Counted from the stretch's first letter, positions 1 through 6,276 are shown. The stretch: DNA of 9,605 nucleotides from an uncultured Pseudomonadota bacterium (GCA_903902945.1 CAIUWU010000018.1:1-9605); one strand, 5' to 3'. Numbers and translations: made by a program. Notes: generated by a model from the sequence alone, not told the origin.

Positions 1-1
1 A

Positions 2-925
2 AACCGTCGCATCAAAGGCAAAAAAGCCGCCAGAATTCTGATCGAACAACAGCAAAAGGGTTTGGAAATGCTGGTGGCCAGAGGCATTCTGGTCAAAGTC
101 AATTCGGTGATGATTCCCGGGGTCAATGATCAGCATTTGGCCGAAGTCAGCAAAATCGTCAAAGCCAAAGGGGCTTTCCTGCATAACGTGATGCCGCTGA
201 TTGCCGAAGCCGAGCATGGCACTTTCTACGGCGTCATGGGCCAGCGCGGCCCGACCGCGGATGAGCTGATGGCTTTGCAGGACAGTTGTGCCGGTGACAT
301 GAACATGATGCGTCATTGTCGTCAGTGTCGTGCCGATGCGGTGGGGATGCTGGGTGAAGACCGGGGTGAGGAGTTTACGCTCGACAAGATTGAAACCATG
401 GAAATCGATTACCAGGCGGCGATGGAAAAACGCAAAGTCATTCATCAGGCTATCGCCGAAGAGATGAACAGCAAACGTGCCGCCAAAGCCGATGCTGCCG
501 CGCAGCATGCCTCGGCTGACAAACAACAAAGCCGTCCGGCTCTGATGGCGGTTGCTAGCAGCGGCCAGGGTGTGATCAATGTTCATTTTGGACATGCCAA
601 GGAGTTTCTGATTTATCAAGCCTCAGCCGATGGCGTGCGCTTTATCGGCCACCGTAAAGTCGACCAGTATTGTGAAGGCGATACTAGCTGTGGTGACGGC
701 GAAAGCGTGTTGCAACGGACCATCCGTACCTTGCAGGGCTGTGAAGCGGTGCTGTGTTCCAAAATCGGCTATGAACCCTGGGAAATGCTGGAACAGGCCG
801 GCATCATGCCTAATGGCGAACACGCGATGGAAACAATCGAAGCGGCGGTGCTGGCGGTGTATCTGGAAATGGCCGCCAGCGGCAAGCTCGATGCCCAGCC
901 GCTTGAACAGCGAGCGCATGCCTGA
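2..925 (+). CDS. nifB: NifB, FeMo-cofactor biosynthesis protein (3' part; 5' end outside window)
   Basis: NifB is a radical-SAM enzyme that fuses two 4Fe-4S clusters and inserts a carbide to make NifB-co, the core of FeMo-cofactor. The frame is already open at base 2, so the ATG at 62 is internal and not the start. About 307 codons are visible, against roughly 490-510 residues for the family, so some 190 N-terminal residues, including the CxxxCxxC radical-SAM motif, lie upstream. Visible are the C-terminal part of the SAM barrel (NSVMIPGVND, NVMPLIAEAEHGTFYG), the conserved Cys-rich signature CRQCRADAVGMLGEDR, an Ala/Lys-rich linker, and from about visible residue 178 a NifX/NafY-type cofactor-binding domain (VINVHFGHAKEFLIY). 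It ends 14 bases before a ferredoxin gene that has its own AGAGGAG ribosome site, as expected for co-transcription. The two-domain form (SAM plus NifX-like) is the usual proteobacterial type. Confidence 0.97.
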   Translation, partial: NRRIKGKKAARILIEQQQKGLEMLVARGILVKVNSVMIPGVNDQHLAEVSKIVKAKGAFLHNVMPLIAEAEHGTFYGVMGQRGPTADELMALQDSCAGDMNMMRHCRQCRADAVGMLGEDRGEEFTLDKIETMEIDYQAAMEKRKVIHQAIAEEMNSKRAAKADAAAQHASADKQQSRPALMAVASSGQGVINVHFGHAKEFLIYQASADGVRFIGHRKVDQYCEGDTSCGDGESVLQRTIRTLQGCEAVLCSKIGYEPWEMLEQAGIMPNGEHAMETIEAAVLAVYLEMAASGKLDAQPLEQRAHA

Positions 926-939
926 GAGGAGAAGCAATC

Positions 940-1218
940 ATGGCCCTGAAAATTATCGAAAGCTGTGTCAACTGTTTTGCCTGTGAGCCGCTGTGTCCCA
1001 GTCAGGCGATTTATGAAGCCAAACCGCATTTTCTGATCGATGCCCGCAAATGTACTGAATGCGAGGGTGATTTTTCGGTACCGCAATGCGCCAGTATTTG
1101 TCCGATTGAAGGCGCCATTCTCGATGCCCTGAATCTGCCGTTGAATCCGCCCGGATCGTTAACCGGGATTCCGCCGGACAGAATGGCGGAAGTGATGGCG
1201 GAGTTACAGGCACATTAG
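940..1218 (+). CDS. fdxN: 8-Cys ferredoxin associated with nifB (FdxN-type, 2x[4Fe-4S])
   Basis: This is a small soluble electron carrier of 92 residues. Two cluster motifs are visible: C9-x2-C12-x2-C15-x3-C19-P, and C38-x2-C41-x8-C50-x3-C54-P. The longer x8 spacing in the second motif is typical of the ferredoxins found next to nifB in proteobacteria. Such proteins are thought to give electrons to NifB or nitrogenase; FdxN of A. vinelandii has been linked to NifB-co synthesis. The C-terminal 35 residues are Pro/Leu-rich and contain no cysteine. The start is supported by AGAGGAG about 8 bases upstream. The gene sits 14 bases after nifB and 5 bases before the NifO-like gene, consistent with one transcript. 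The family is certain. The fdxN symbol rests on position and motif spacing. Confidence 0.9.
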   Translation: MALKIIESCVNCFACEPLCPSQAIYEAKPHFLIDARKCTECEGDFSVPQCASICPIEGAILDALNLPLNPPGSLTGIPPDRMAEVMAELQAH

Positions 1219-1223
1219 TAGCC

Positions 1224-1655
1224 ATGATTACGGTGCATTTTTATGAAAAACCGGGCTGTATCAACAATACCCGGCAAAAGAAACGGCTGACCGATGCCGG
1301 CTGTCTGTTAGTGATTTATGACATTCTGCAGCAGCCTTGGGCCAAGGACAAAGCGCGCTTACGTTCTTTTTTTGCTGATTTGCCGGTCGCGCAATGGTTT
1401 AACTACAGCGCACCGGCGATTAAAAACGGCGATCTGATACCGGAGCGGTTAAGCGAAGCCGAGGCTATTGAGCGGATGGTGGCCGATCCCTTGTTAATTC
1501 GCCGGCCATTGCTGGAAGTCAACGGCCAGCGCCGGGCCGGATTTGATCCGCAACAAATTGGACTTTGGTTAGGTTTGCCGCTGGCAGAAGCCGGTGCTGA
1601 TCTGGAAAGCTGTCCGCAGCTTGAACGCCGGGATGCAGCGGATGGACGGGGTTAG
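1224..1655 (+). CDS. nifO: NifO-like nitrogenase-associated protein, ArsC/Spx fold
   Basis: This 143-residue protein belongs to the arsenate-reductase-like 'nitrogenase-associated protein' group. It shows the thioredoxin-like N-terminal loop FYEKPGCINNTRQKK with a single Cys12, then WFNYSAPAIKNGD, and the family hallmark DPLLIRRPLLEVNGQRRAGFD. It lacks the extra cysteines used by true arsenate reductases, and its context argues against arsenic resistance. In A. vinelandii nifO lies in the nifB-fdxN-nifO-nifQ operon; its exact reaction is unknown, though it has been linked to molybdenum handling. The start follows the ferredoxin stop by 5 bases. Its last 14 bases overlap the flavodiiron gene in another reading frame, suggesting translational coupling. 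Family membership is well supported. The nifO symbol is by gene order as well as motif. Confidence 0.85.
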   Translation: MITVHFYEKPGCINNTRQKKRLTDAGCLLVIYDILQQPWAKDKARLRSFFADLPVAQWFNYSAPAIKNGDLIPERLSEAEAIERMVADPLLIRRPLLEVNGQRRAGFDPQQIGLWLGLPLAEAGADLESCPQLERRDAADGRG

Positions 1656-2922
1656 GGTAACCGACAGTCACAGCCAGCCACAGGCTGTCGCGCTATCCTC
1701 GCGGCTGTTCTGGATTGGCGCGCTCGATCCGCAGTTGCGCAGTTTCGACATTATTCTCAAAACCGCCAATGGCACCAGTTATAACGCCTATCTGGTGCGC
1801 GGCAGTGCCGGAGTGGCGGTGATCGATACGGTCAAGGAAGCGTTTGCCGACGATTTTTTCGCCCGTCTCGAAAGCGTGGCTGAATATCGGGAAATCAAAG
1901 TCATTGTTCTCAATCATCTGGAACCCGATCATACCGGTGCCTTGCCTGAATTGATGCGGCGCGCTCCGCAAGCGCAGCTGTTCATTTCCCATAAAGCCCA
2001 GTCCATGCTCAAGGGCTTGCTGAAGCAGGAGTCATTAAGTTTTACGCCGGTATTGACCGGCGATTCGGTCAGTCTGGGTGACCGTAGTCTGCAGTTTTTG
2101 CATACACCGTTTCTGCACTGGCCGGATACGCAATGCACCTATGTTCCCGAAGAACACACCTTGTTTTCGGGAGATGTGTTTGGTTGTCACTTTTGTGATA
2201 ACCGGCTGTTCAATGATCTGGTAGGCGATTTCCGGTTTTCGTTTGAATACTACTATGCCCATATTATGCGGCCCTTTAAGCAATATGTTCTGAGTGCTCT
2301 GCAGCTGATAGAGCCTTTGCCGTTGCAGCTGATTGCACCCGCGCATGGGCCGATCTTGCGCGACCGCCCGGATCGTTACATCCACCGCTACCGACAGCTA
2401 TCCAGTCCGGCTTTGCACAGCGAAATCAGCCCGCATCAGAAATCGCTGCTGATCTTTTATATCAGTTCTTACGGCAATACCCGGCGCATGGCAGAAGCGA
2501 TTTATCAGGGCGCAACCCGGGTCGAGGACGTCAGAGTGTCACTTTATGATCTGGAAGGCGGTGAGGTCGGGCCGTTTGTCGATCTGATCGAAGAATCCGA
2601 TGGCCTGGTGCTGGGGACGCCGACCATTAACGGTGACGCCGTCAAACCAATCTGGGATTTATTGTCTTCATTAACCGTGGTCAATCTCAAAGCCAAATTG
2701 GGCGGGGTGTTTGGTTCCTATGGCTGGACCGGCGAAGGTGTGCGGCTGGTCGAAGACAGATTGCGCGGTCTGAAACTGCGGGTGCCGATTCCCGGTATCC
2801 GGGTCAAATTAATTCCCACCGATCAGGAAATTCAGGATTGCGAACAGTTTGGTCTGGAGCTGGCGCGCGAACTGATGGGTTTAAGGGAAGCCAAAAGCAT
2901 TAATTTTGAAGATCTTGCTTGA
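1642..2922 (+). CDS. Flavodiiron protein (class A), O2/NO reductase
   Basis: Flavodiiron proteins reduce O2 to water or NO to N2O in the cytoplasm. Counting from ATG 1642 (426 residues), the beta-lactamase-fold domain carries a full set of diiron ligands: H92-x-E94-x-D96-H97 (NHLEPDH), H159, D178 (SGDVFG) and H235 (APAHGP). From about residue 270 follows a flavodoxin domain with the FMN phosphate loop SSYGNTRR and the flavin loops GTPTINGDA and GSYGWTGEG. There is no rubredoxin or flavin-reductase extension, so it is class A and needs an external electron donor; the neighbouring ferredoxins are candidates. The start is uncertain: ATG 1633 is in frame and equally plausible, and the frame stays open upstream to 1594. 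It overlaps the nifO-like gene by 14 bases. In this setting it probably removes O2 near nitrogenase; NO detoxification is the alternative. Confidence 0.93.
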   Translation: MDGVRVTDSHSQPQAVALSSRLFWIGALDPQLRSFDIILKTANGTSYNAYLVRGSAGVAVIDTVKEAFADDFFARLESVAEYREIKVIVLNHLEPDHTGALPELMRRAPQAQLFISHKAQSMLKGLLKQESLSFTPVLTGDSVSLGDRSLQFLHTPFLHWPDTQCTYVPEEHTLFSGDVFGCHFCDNRLFNDLVGDFRFSFEYYYAHIMRPFKQYVLSALQLIEPLPLQLIAPAHGPILRDRPDRYIHRYRQLSSPALHSEISPHQKSLLIFYISSYGNTRRMAEAIYQGATRVEDVRVSLYDLEGGEVGPFVDLIEESDGLVLGTPTINGDAVKPIWDLLSSLTVVNLKAKLGGVFGSYGWTGEGVRLVEDRLRGLKLRVPIPGIRVKLIPTDQEIQDCEQFGLELARELMGLREAKSINFEDLA

Positions 2923-2938
2923 GCAAGATCAGCTGATC
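2911..2938. repeat. Overlapping inverted repeats at the flavodiiron gene end
   Basis: GATCTTGCT (2911-2919) and AGCAAGATC (2922-2930) are perfect complements around a 2-base centre, or an 8-bp stem with a TTGA tetraloop. The stop codon TGA (2920-2922) is at the centre. The right arm overlaps a second perfect 12-bp palindrome, GATCAGCTGATC (2927-2938). No uninterrupted T-run follows, so it is not a classical intrinsic terminator. It could instead stabilise or process mRNA between the flavodiiron and ferredoxin genes. Confidence 0.6.
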
Positions 2939-3063
2939 GGGAGTTTTCCATTCACGGATGAGCAGCAATAAAGTCATTGTCGCGAGGCAATGCAATAAGC
3001 AGGTCGAACTGGCGGTTCATGCCGGTTTAGCCGTTAATTTTTAATTAGATAGGAGCGATAACA

Positions 3064-3351
3064 ATGGCCAAAGCGACCATTACTTTTGAAGATATCAATA
3101 TAACCGTCACTGTGCCGGCGGGTACCCGCGTCATTGAAGTGTCGGAAAAAGTCGGCTCGGCAGTGACTTATGGCTGTCGTGAAGGCGATTGCGGTACCTG
3201 CCTGATGAAAGTCACCGAGGGCTGGAACAATCTCAGTGAACCTTCGGTACTGGAAGACAAGATTCTGCGGGAAAACATGGCCGGCAAACACAATCGGCTG
3301 GCCTGCCAGGCCCAGGTGCTGGGCGGACATATTTCCGTTAAACCGGTTTAG
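3064..3351 (+). CDS. Plant-type [2Fe-2S] ferredoxin, FdxC-like
   Basis: This 95-residue soluble electron carrier shows the plant-type [2Fe-2S] ligand pattern C38-x4-C43-x2-C46, with the fourth Cys at C81 (NRLACQ). The N-terminus (MAKATITFEDINITVTVPAG) and the YGCREGDCGTC loop resemble, from memory, the nif-linked ferredoxin FdxC (FdIV) of Rhodobacter capsulatus, which is about the same length. The likely job is electron supply to nitrogenase, to its maturation enzymes, or to the flavodiiron protein just upstream. AGGAG lies about 9 bases before the ATG. A 141-bp gap separates it from the flavodiiron gene; I found no -24/-12 sequence of correct spacing there, so it may be read through from upstream or from a promoter I cannot recognise. 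It is not a duplicate of the next gene: sequence outside the cluster loop differs clearly. Confidence 0.93.
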   Translation: MAKATITFEDINITVTVPAGTRVIEVSEKVGSAVTYGCREGDCGTCLMKVTEGWNNLSEPSVLEDKILRENMAGKHNRLACQAQVLGGHISVKPV

Positions 3352-3368
3352 CGCACAGGAGTACAACT

Positions 3369-3719
3369 ATGGCTTTAGTAACTTTTACCAGTCCCGAATA
3401 CCGTGACAAGACTGTTTATGCTGTCGCTGGCAGTCACACACAGACACTGTTAAAACTGGCGCTGGAAAACAAGATTCCGATTAATTTTCAATGTGAAGAT
3501 GGCGAATGTGGCAGTTGTCTGGTCAAGGTGTCGAGTATCGACAAAAAAATCCAGCGCATGGGCGGTCCGTTGACCGAAAAAGAAAAAACCGTGCTTAAGC
3601 AGCTCGGCAAAATCAGCGGCGATCAGCTCGAAACCATGATTGTCGATGACCTGCCTTCCGAATGGCGTCTGGCCTGCCAGATGATAGTCCGCGATGAAGA
3701 TATCCGGGTTGAATACTGA
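3369..3719 (+). CDS. fesII: Shethna protein II (FeSII)-like [2Fe-2S] ferredoxin, nitrogenase protection
   Basis: In A. vinelandii FeSII binds MoFe protein and Fe protein when oxidised and holds them in an inactive, O2-tolerant complex. This 116-residue protein has ligands C42-x4-C47-x2-C50 and C103 (WRLACQ). Between C50 and C103 is a long insert (about residues 58-98; GGPLTEKEKTVLKQLGKI, then DDLPSEWRLAC) with the same pattern as my recollection of FeSII (LT-KE--VLK--GK ... DLPP--RLACQ-IV-DEDL-VE). That insert forms the helix and loop used for complex formation and is absent from ordinary electron-transfer ferredoxins such as the preceding gene. The C-terminus ends at VEY, a few residues shorter than the A. 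vinelandii protein as I remember it. It lies 17 bases after the FdxC-like gene. An electron-carrier role of the FdxD type is the main alternative. Confidence 0.87.
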   Translation: MALVTFTSPEYRDKTVYAVAGSHTQTLLKLALENKIPINFQCEDGECGSCLVKVSSIDKKIQRMGGPLTEKEKTVLKQLGKISGDQLETMIVDDLPSEWRLACQMIVRDEDIRVEY

Positions 3720-3837
3720 GAACCGGCTTGCTCCGCTAGTCTGTCGGCTGACGGAAGTGTCTGAGAAAGCCGGACAAGGCTGTTAGCACCAGGTGTGACG
3801 ATGATTGCCGGAGTTCATTTTGCGAAAGGGGACAGCA

Positions 3838-4416
3838 ATGACCAAGCCTGCGGTAACGCCGGTCGATGAGCGACAACAGTATTTTCAGCAGCTGATGGCG
3901 GTTGCCGATGGCAGCCGGAATTGTGTCTGGCTGGCGCAAATCATAGCCAGCTGGCAAGTGGGCAAGGGGGTATTACCCGATGCACTGGCAATGACCGAAA
4001 CCCGGTTTCGGTCATTGCTGGCGCAGCGCTTTTCAGGGTATCCGCTGGCAGAGACCGCACAGACAGGCAGGCAGCTGGATTTCAGCCGCATGCTGGAAAA
4101 GCAGGACCTTGAGCAGTATTTGCGTCAGTTCGCCGACACCGAAAATCCCGATGCCGAGATTCTGATCACGCTGATCGTGGCCGCCTGTCTGGGTAGTGAT
4201 CATTTGTGGCAGGATTTGGGGTTATGGAGCCGTCAGCATCTTTCGGATCTGCTTCAACACAATTTTCCCCGGCTGGCGGCGGCCAACAGCAACGATATGA
4301 AATGGAAGAAATTTCTTTACAAACAGTTATGCGAAGCCGAAGGCATTTATGTGTGCCGGGCACCGTCCTGCGAAGTGTGTCTCGATTATCCGCAGTGTTT
4401 TGCTGCGGAAGACTGA
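3838..4416 (+). CDS. nifQ: NifQ, molybdenum donor for FeMo-cofactor synthesis
   Basis: NifQ is an Fe-S protein that carries a Mo-Fe-S cluster and donates molybdenum to the NifEN/NifH complex. The product is 192 residues from ATG 3838, which is chosen because AAAGGGGA lies just upstream; the frame also runs up to a TTG at 3805. The C-terminal signature is clear: MKWKKFLYKQLC followed by the cluster motif C-x4-C-x2-C-x5-C (C-RAPS-C-EV-C-LDYPQ-C), which defines the family. The N-terminal two thirds is helical, with LFLG-like elements replaced by ALAMTETRFRSLLAQRF. Length is normal. It is preceded by a 118-bp spacer without an evident promoter, and is convergent with the minus-strand NifZ-like gene. 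In A. vinelandii nifQ follows nifO directly; here three redox genes intervene. Confidence 0.95.
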   Translation: MTKPAVTPVDERQQYFQQLMAVADGSRNCVWLAQIIASWQVGKGVLPDALAMTETRFRSLLAQRFSGYPLAETAQTGRQLDFSRMLEKQDLEQYLRQFADTENPDAEILITLIVAACLGSDHLWQDLGLWSRQHLSDLLQHNFPRLAAANSNDMKWKKFLYKQLCEAEGIYVCRAPSCEVCLDYPQCFAAED

Positions 4417-4449
4417 TAGCGTCAAGTGCAATATAAACTCTCGTTTTAA

Positions 4450-4509
4450 TCAAGCGTCCCGCGCATTGGCAATAGGCTCAAACTCCGCTAAAAACTGTTG
4501 TGCCTCCAT
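4450..4509 (-). pseudogene. Possible HsdS (type I restriction specificity) N-terminal remnant
   Basis: The stop of the NifZ-like gene overlaps a new ATG (TGATG), with GAGGA a few bases before it, opening a 19-residue frame MEAQQFLAEFEPIANARDA that ends at TGA. Many type I restriction S subunits begin with a stretch of the form 'FL--FG-IANAPGGV--LRELIL-LAV'. Reading in frame through the stop gives LKREFILHLTLS, which fits the continuation of that pattern with about one residue missing. Beyond about base 4417 the strand is antisense to nifQ and the likeness ends. I infer a degraded gene end left by a deletion. The resemblance is from memory, the stretch is only about 30 codons, and chance or a genuine small coupled peptide remain possible. 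Confidence 0.35.
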
Positions 4510-4775
4510 CAAGCTTCCTCGCCGTTTGGGTCAACGCTCAGATCTTCGCTCCAGCAGCCGACTGGCGGTCCCAGATTCAAATCCTGATCTTCGAACCGCA
4601 CCAGAAACACACTTTGATTCGGGCTGGCTTTGATATGGCCTTTCATGACAATTACGCCCCGGCTGCCTTGTTGCACCAGTACTTCACCTTCCTCACTGCC
4701 CGGCATACTACCATCGTTAAATAAGGTGCTGGCGGCATATACCACATCACCCAATTCCAGATTCTCCAGATCCAT
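4509..4775 (-). CDS. nifZ: NifZ-like nitrogen fixation protein
   Basis: NifZ assists maturation of the second P-cluster of the MoFe protein. This 88-residue protein shows the NifZ-domain pattern: LGDVVYAA, FNDGSMPGSEEGEVLV, the glycine-rich QGSRGVIV, then VFLVRFEDQ and VGCWSEDL. The domain fills residues 6-80, so there is no long C-terminal extension such as that of A. vinelandii NifZ. The ATG has a strong site, AAGGGGG, about 5 bases upstream. It is on the opposite strand from every other nif gene here, divergent from iscA(nif) with a 215-bp shared region, and convergent with nifQ. I see no -24/-12 sequence on its strand in that region, so its expression control is unclear. Divergence in the VGCW end makes a NifZ-related paralogue possible; NifT is unlikely on motif grounds. 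Confidence 0.75.
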   Translation of the reverse strand: MDLENLELGDVVYAASTLFNDGSMPGSEEGEVLVQQGSRGVIVMKGHIKASPNQSVFLVRFEDQDLNLGPPVGCWSEDLSVDPNGEEA

Positions 4776-4816
4776 GTTTTCCCCCTTATTAGGTTTACTG
4801 ATCAGTCGATTGTGTT

Positions 4817-4832
4817 TGTCGCAAAACTGACA
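4817..4832. promoter_or_regulatory. NifA upstream activator site for iscA-nifUS
   Basis: This is an exact TGT-N10-ACA motif inside a longer dyad, TTTGTC-N8-GACAAA (4815-4834 region). NifA binds such sites 80-150 bp upstream of sigma-54 promoters. This one begins 113 bp before the -24 element at 4930. It matches the site upstream of nifV in 15 of 18 positions (TTGTCG-AAA--TGACAA). It is also upstream of the minus-strand NifZ-like gene and might serve both. Confidence 0.85.
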
Positions 4833-4899
4833 AAAACCGCGGCTTTGTTGCTAACTTTTGGTATGAAACCCGGCACAGGATTCCACGGCAAGCTTTAAT

Positions 4900-4912
4900 A
4901 ATCAAGGTGTTA
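4900..4912. promoter_or_regulatory. IHF-type bending site between NifA site and promoter
   Basis: AATCAAGGTGTTA is a full match to the IHF consensus WATCARNNNNTTR and lies between the NifA site and the -24/-12 promoter, where IHF bends DNA so that NifA can contact sigma-54 polymerase. It starts 30 bp before the -24 element, the same distance as the site at the nifV promoter. Confidence 0.6.
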
Positions 4913-4929
4913 CTGATTTTCAGGCTATA

Positions 4930-4945
4930 TGGCACGACGGTTGCT
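4930..4945 (+). promoter_or_regulatory. Sigma-54 (-24/-12) promoter for iscA-nifU-nifS
   Basis: TGGCACGACGGTTGCT is a perfect match to the sigma-54 consensus TGGCAC-N5-TTGCW, with GG and GC in the invariant positions ten bases apart. Transcription should start near 4956-4957, giving a leader of about 35 bases before the ATG at 4991. With the NifA and IHF sites upstream it forms a complete nif promoter. Confidence 0.92.
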
Positions 4946-4990
4946 TTATCTATTACAAGATCAATGCCAATCCAGTCAGGAGATTTAAAA

Positions 4991-5347
4991 ATGATTAGCT
5001 TAACCCCAGGTGCCATCAGTGCTGTGGCCCGATTTATCAGCAGTTCCGAAAAACCTACCGGCGGCTTGCGTATTGAAGTGACCGATGGTGGTTGTTCCGG
5101 TTTGTCGTATGGTCTGCGGCTGGAAGAGTCGGCCAAAGCCGACGATATCGTTGTCGATTGCGATTCGGTGCAATTGTTTGTCGATCCGCTCAGTTTTCCC
5201 AAACTCGATGGAATGTCGATCGATTTTGTCGACAGTCTGGAAGGTTCTGGATTCAAGTTTAATAATCCGAATGCCGTCAAGAGTTGTGCCTGCGGGTCGT
5301 CATTTTCGACTACCGATAACGGCGCGCCGACCAAAACCTGCTCTTAA
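4991..5347 (+). CDS. iscA: IscA-type Fe-S assembly protein (nif-specific, HesB-like)
   Basis: This is an A-type carrier that receives Fe-S clusters and passes them to target proteins such as nitrogenase components. It has 118 residues from ATG 4991; the frame extends upstream to 4907 but that part includes the sigma-54 promoter, so the start after CAGGAG is right. The three invariant cysteines are present: C35 in VTDGGCSGLSYGL, and C99/C101 in the C-terminal SCACGSSF. A final Ser/Thr-rich tail of about 13 residues follows. It is the first gene of the iscA-nifU-nifS unit, 17 bases before nifU, matching the Azotobacter arrangement. Its placement under a nif promoter marks it as the nif-specific copy and not the housekeeping IscA, ErpA or SufA. 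Confidence 0.95.
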   Translation: MISLTPGAISAVARFISSSEKPTGGLRIEVTDGGCSGLSYGLRLEESAKADDIVVDCDSVQLFVDPLSFPKLDGMSIDFVDSLEGSGFKFNNPNAVKSCACGSSFSTTDNGAPTKTCS

Positions 5348-5364
5348 TTTCCGGGGGAACCGTC

Positions 5365-6276
5365 ATGTGGGATTATTCCGATAAAGTGAAAGACCATTTT
5401 TTCAACCCGAAAAATGCCGGTGCGGTGGTGGATGCCAATGCCATTGGTGAAGTAGGTTCCATCAGCTGCGGTGATGCCTTGCGGCTGACGTTAAAAGTCA
5501 ATCCGGACAGCGAAATCATCGAGGATGCCGGGTTTCAGACATTTGGCTGCGGGTCGGCGATTGCCTCGTCTTCGGTATTAACCGAAATCATCAAGGGTAT
5601 GACTCTGGATCAGGCGCTCAAGGTCACCAACCAGGATATCGCCGCCGAGCTCGATGGATTACCACCGGAAAAAATGCACTGTTCGGTCATGGGCCGGGAA
5701 GCTTTGCAGGCGGCAATTGCCAATTATCGTGGCGAGGAATGGCAGGATGACCATGAAGAAGGTGCCTTGATTTGCAAATGCTTTGCCATCGATGCGGTGA
5801 TGATCGAAGAAATGGTCTGGGCCAACAAACTGCGTACGGTTGAAGATGTCACCAATTACACCAAGGCCGGTGGCGGTTGTGCTGCTTGTCATGAAGATAT
5901 CGAAGCCATTCTGGAAAAAGTGTTGAAAGAGCGCGGCGAAAGTTTTGATCCGGCTGCCGCGCCGCTGGCCAAACCGGAAGCAGTGGCAGAAGCCAAGCCG
6001 ATGACCAATCTGCAACGTATCAAGAAAATTGAAGAGGTGCTCAACTCGCTAAGACCGCAATTAATGGCTGATGGCGGTGATGTAGAACTGGTCGATGTGG
6101 TCGGTAATATCGCTTATGTCAACATGACCGGCGCCTGTAACGGTTGCCAGATGGCGGCGATGACGATTGCCGGTATCCAGCAACGGCTGATGGAAGTGCT
6201 GGGTGAGTTCATCCGGGTGGTCCCGGCTTCACAAATGCCCAAATTGACCGACATGCAGGAGACTACTCATGCCTGA
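5365..6276 (+). CDS. nifU: NifU, Fe-S cluster scaffold
   Basis: NifU is the scaffold on which NifS-derived sulfur and iron form clusters for nitrogenase. The protein has 303 residues and three domains. Residues 1-125 form the IscU-like domain with C35, D37, C62 and C106 for the transient cluster. Residues 133-190 are the BFD-like domain holding a permanent [2Fe-2S] by C137-x-C139 and C172-x2-C175. Residues 215-295 are the NifU C-terminal domain, with C258-x2-C261. The cysteine numbers in the first two domains are the same as in A. vinelandii NifU. An Ala/Pro/Glu-rich linker (195-212) joins the last two domains. The last 8 bases overlap nifS, so the two are translationally coupled. Confidence 0.98.
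   Translation: MWDYSDKVKDHFFNPKNAGAVVDANAIGEVGSISCGDALRLTLKVNPDSEIIEDAGFQTFGCGSAIASSSVLTEIIKGMTLDQALKVTNQDIAAELDGLPPEKMHCSVMGREALQAAIANYRGEEWQDDHEEGALICKCFAIDAVMIEEMVWANKLRTVEDVTNYTKAGGGCAACHEDIEAILEKVLKERGESFDPAAAPLAKPEAVAEAKPMTNLQRIKKIEEVLNSLRPQLMADGGDVELVDVVGNIAYVNMTGACNGCQMAAMTIAGIQQRLMEVLGEFIRVVPASQMPKLTDMQETTHA

Noticed and set aside
2985..3000. Sigma-54-like sequence AGGCAATGCAATAAGC upstream of the FdxC-like gene
   Set aside because: GG to GC spacing is 11, not 10, and no TGT-N10-ACA site was found upstream; not accepted as a promoter.
3723..3773. CCGGCTT/AAGCCGG inverted repeat between fesII and nifQ
   Set aside because: The 37-bp loop and lack of a T-run make it a poor terminator; 7-bp arms may be chance.
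4907..4990. N-terminal extension of the iscA frame
   Set aside because: It would place the sigma-54 promoter inside the coding region; ATG 4991 has a CAGGAG site and gives a family-length protein.
4795..5334. 179-codon minus-strand frame
   Set aside because: Antisense to iscA and its promoter; iscA has all catalytic cysteines and a ribosome site, so this is a shadow.
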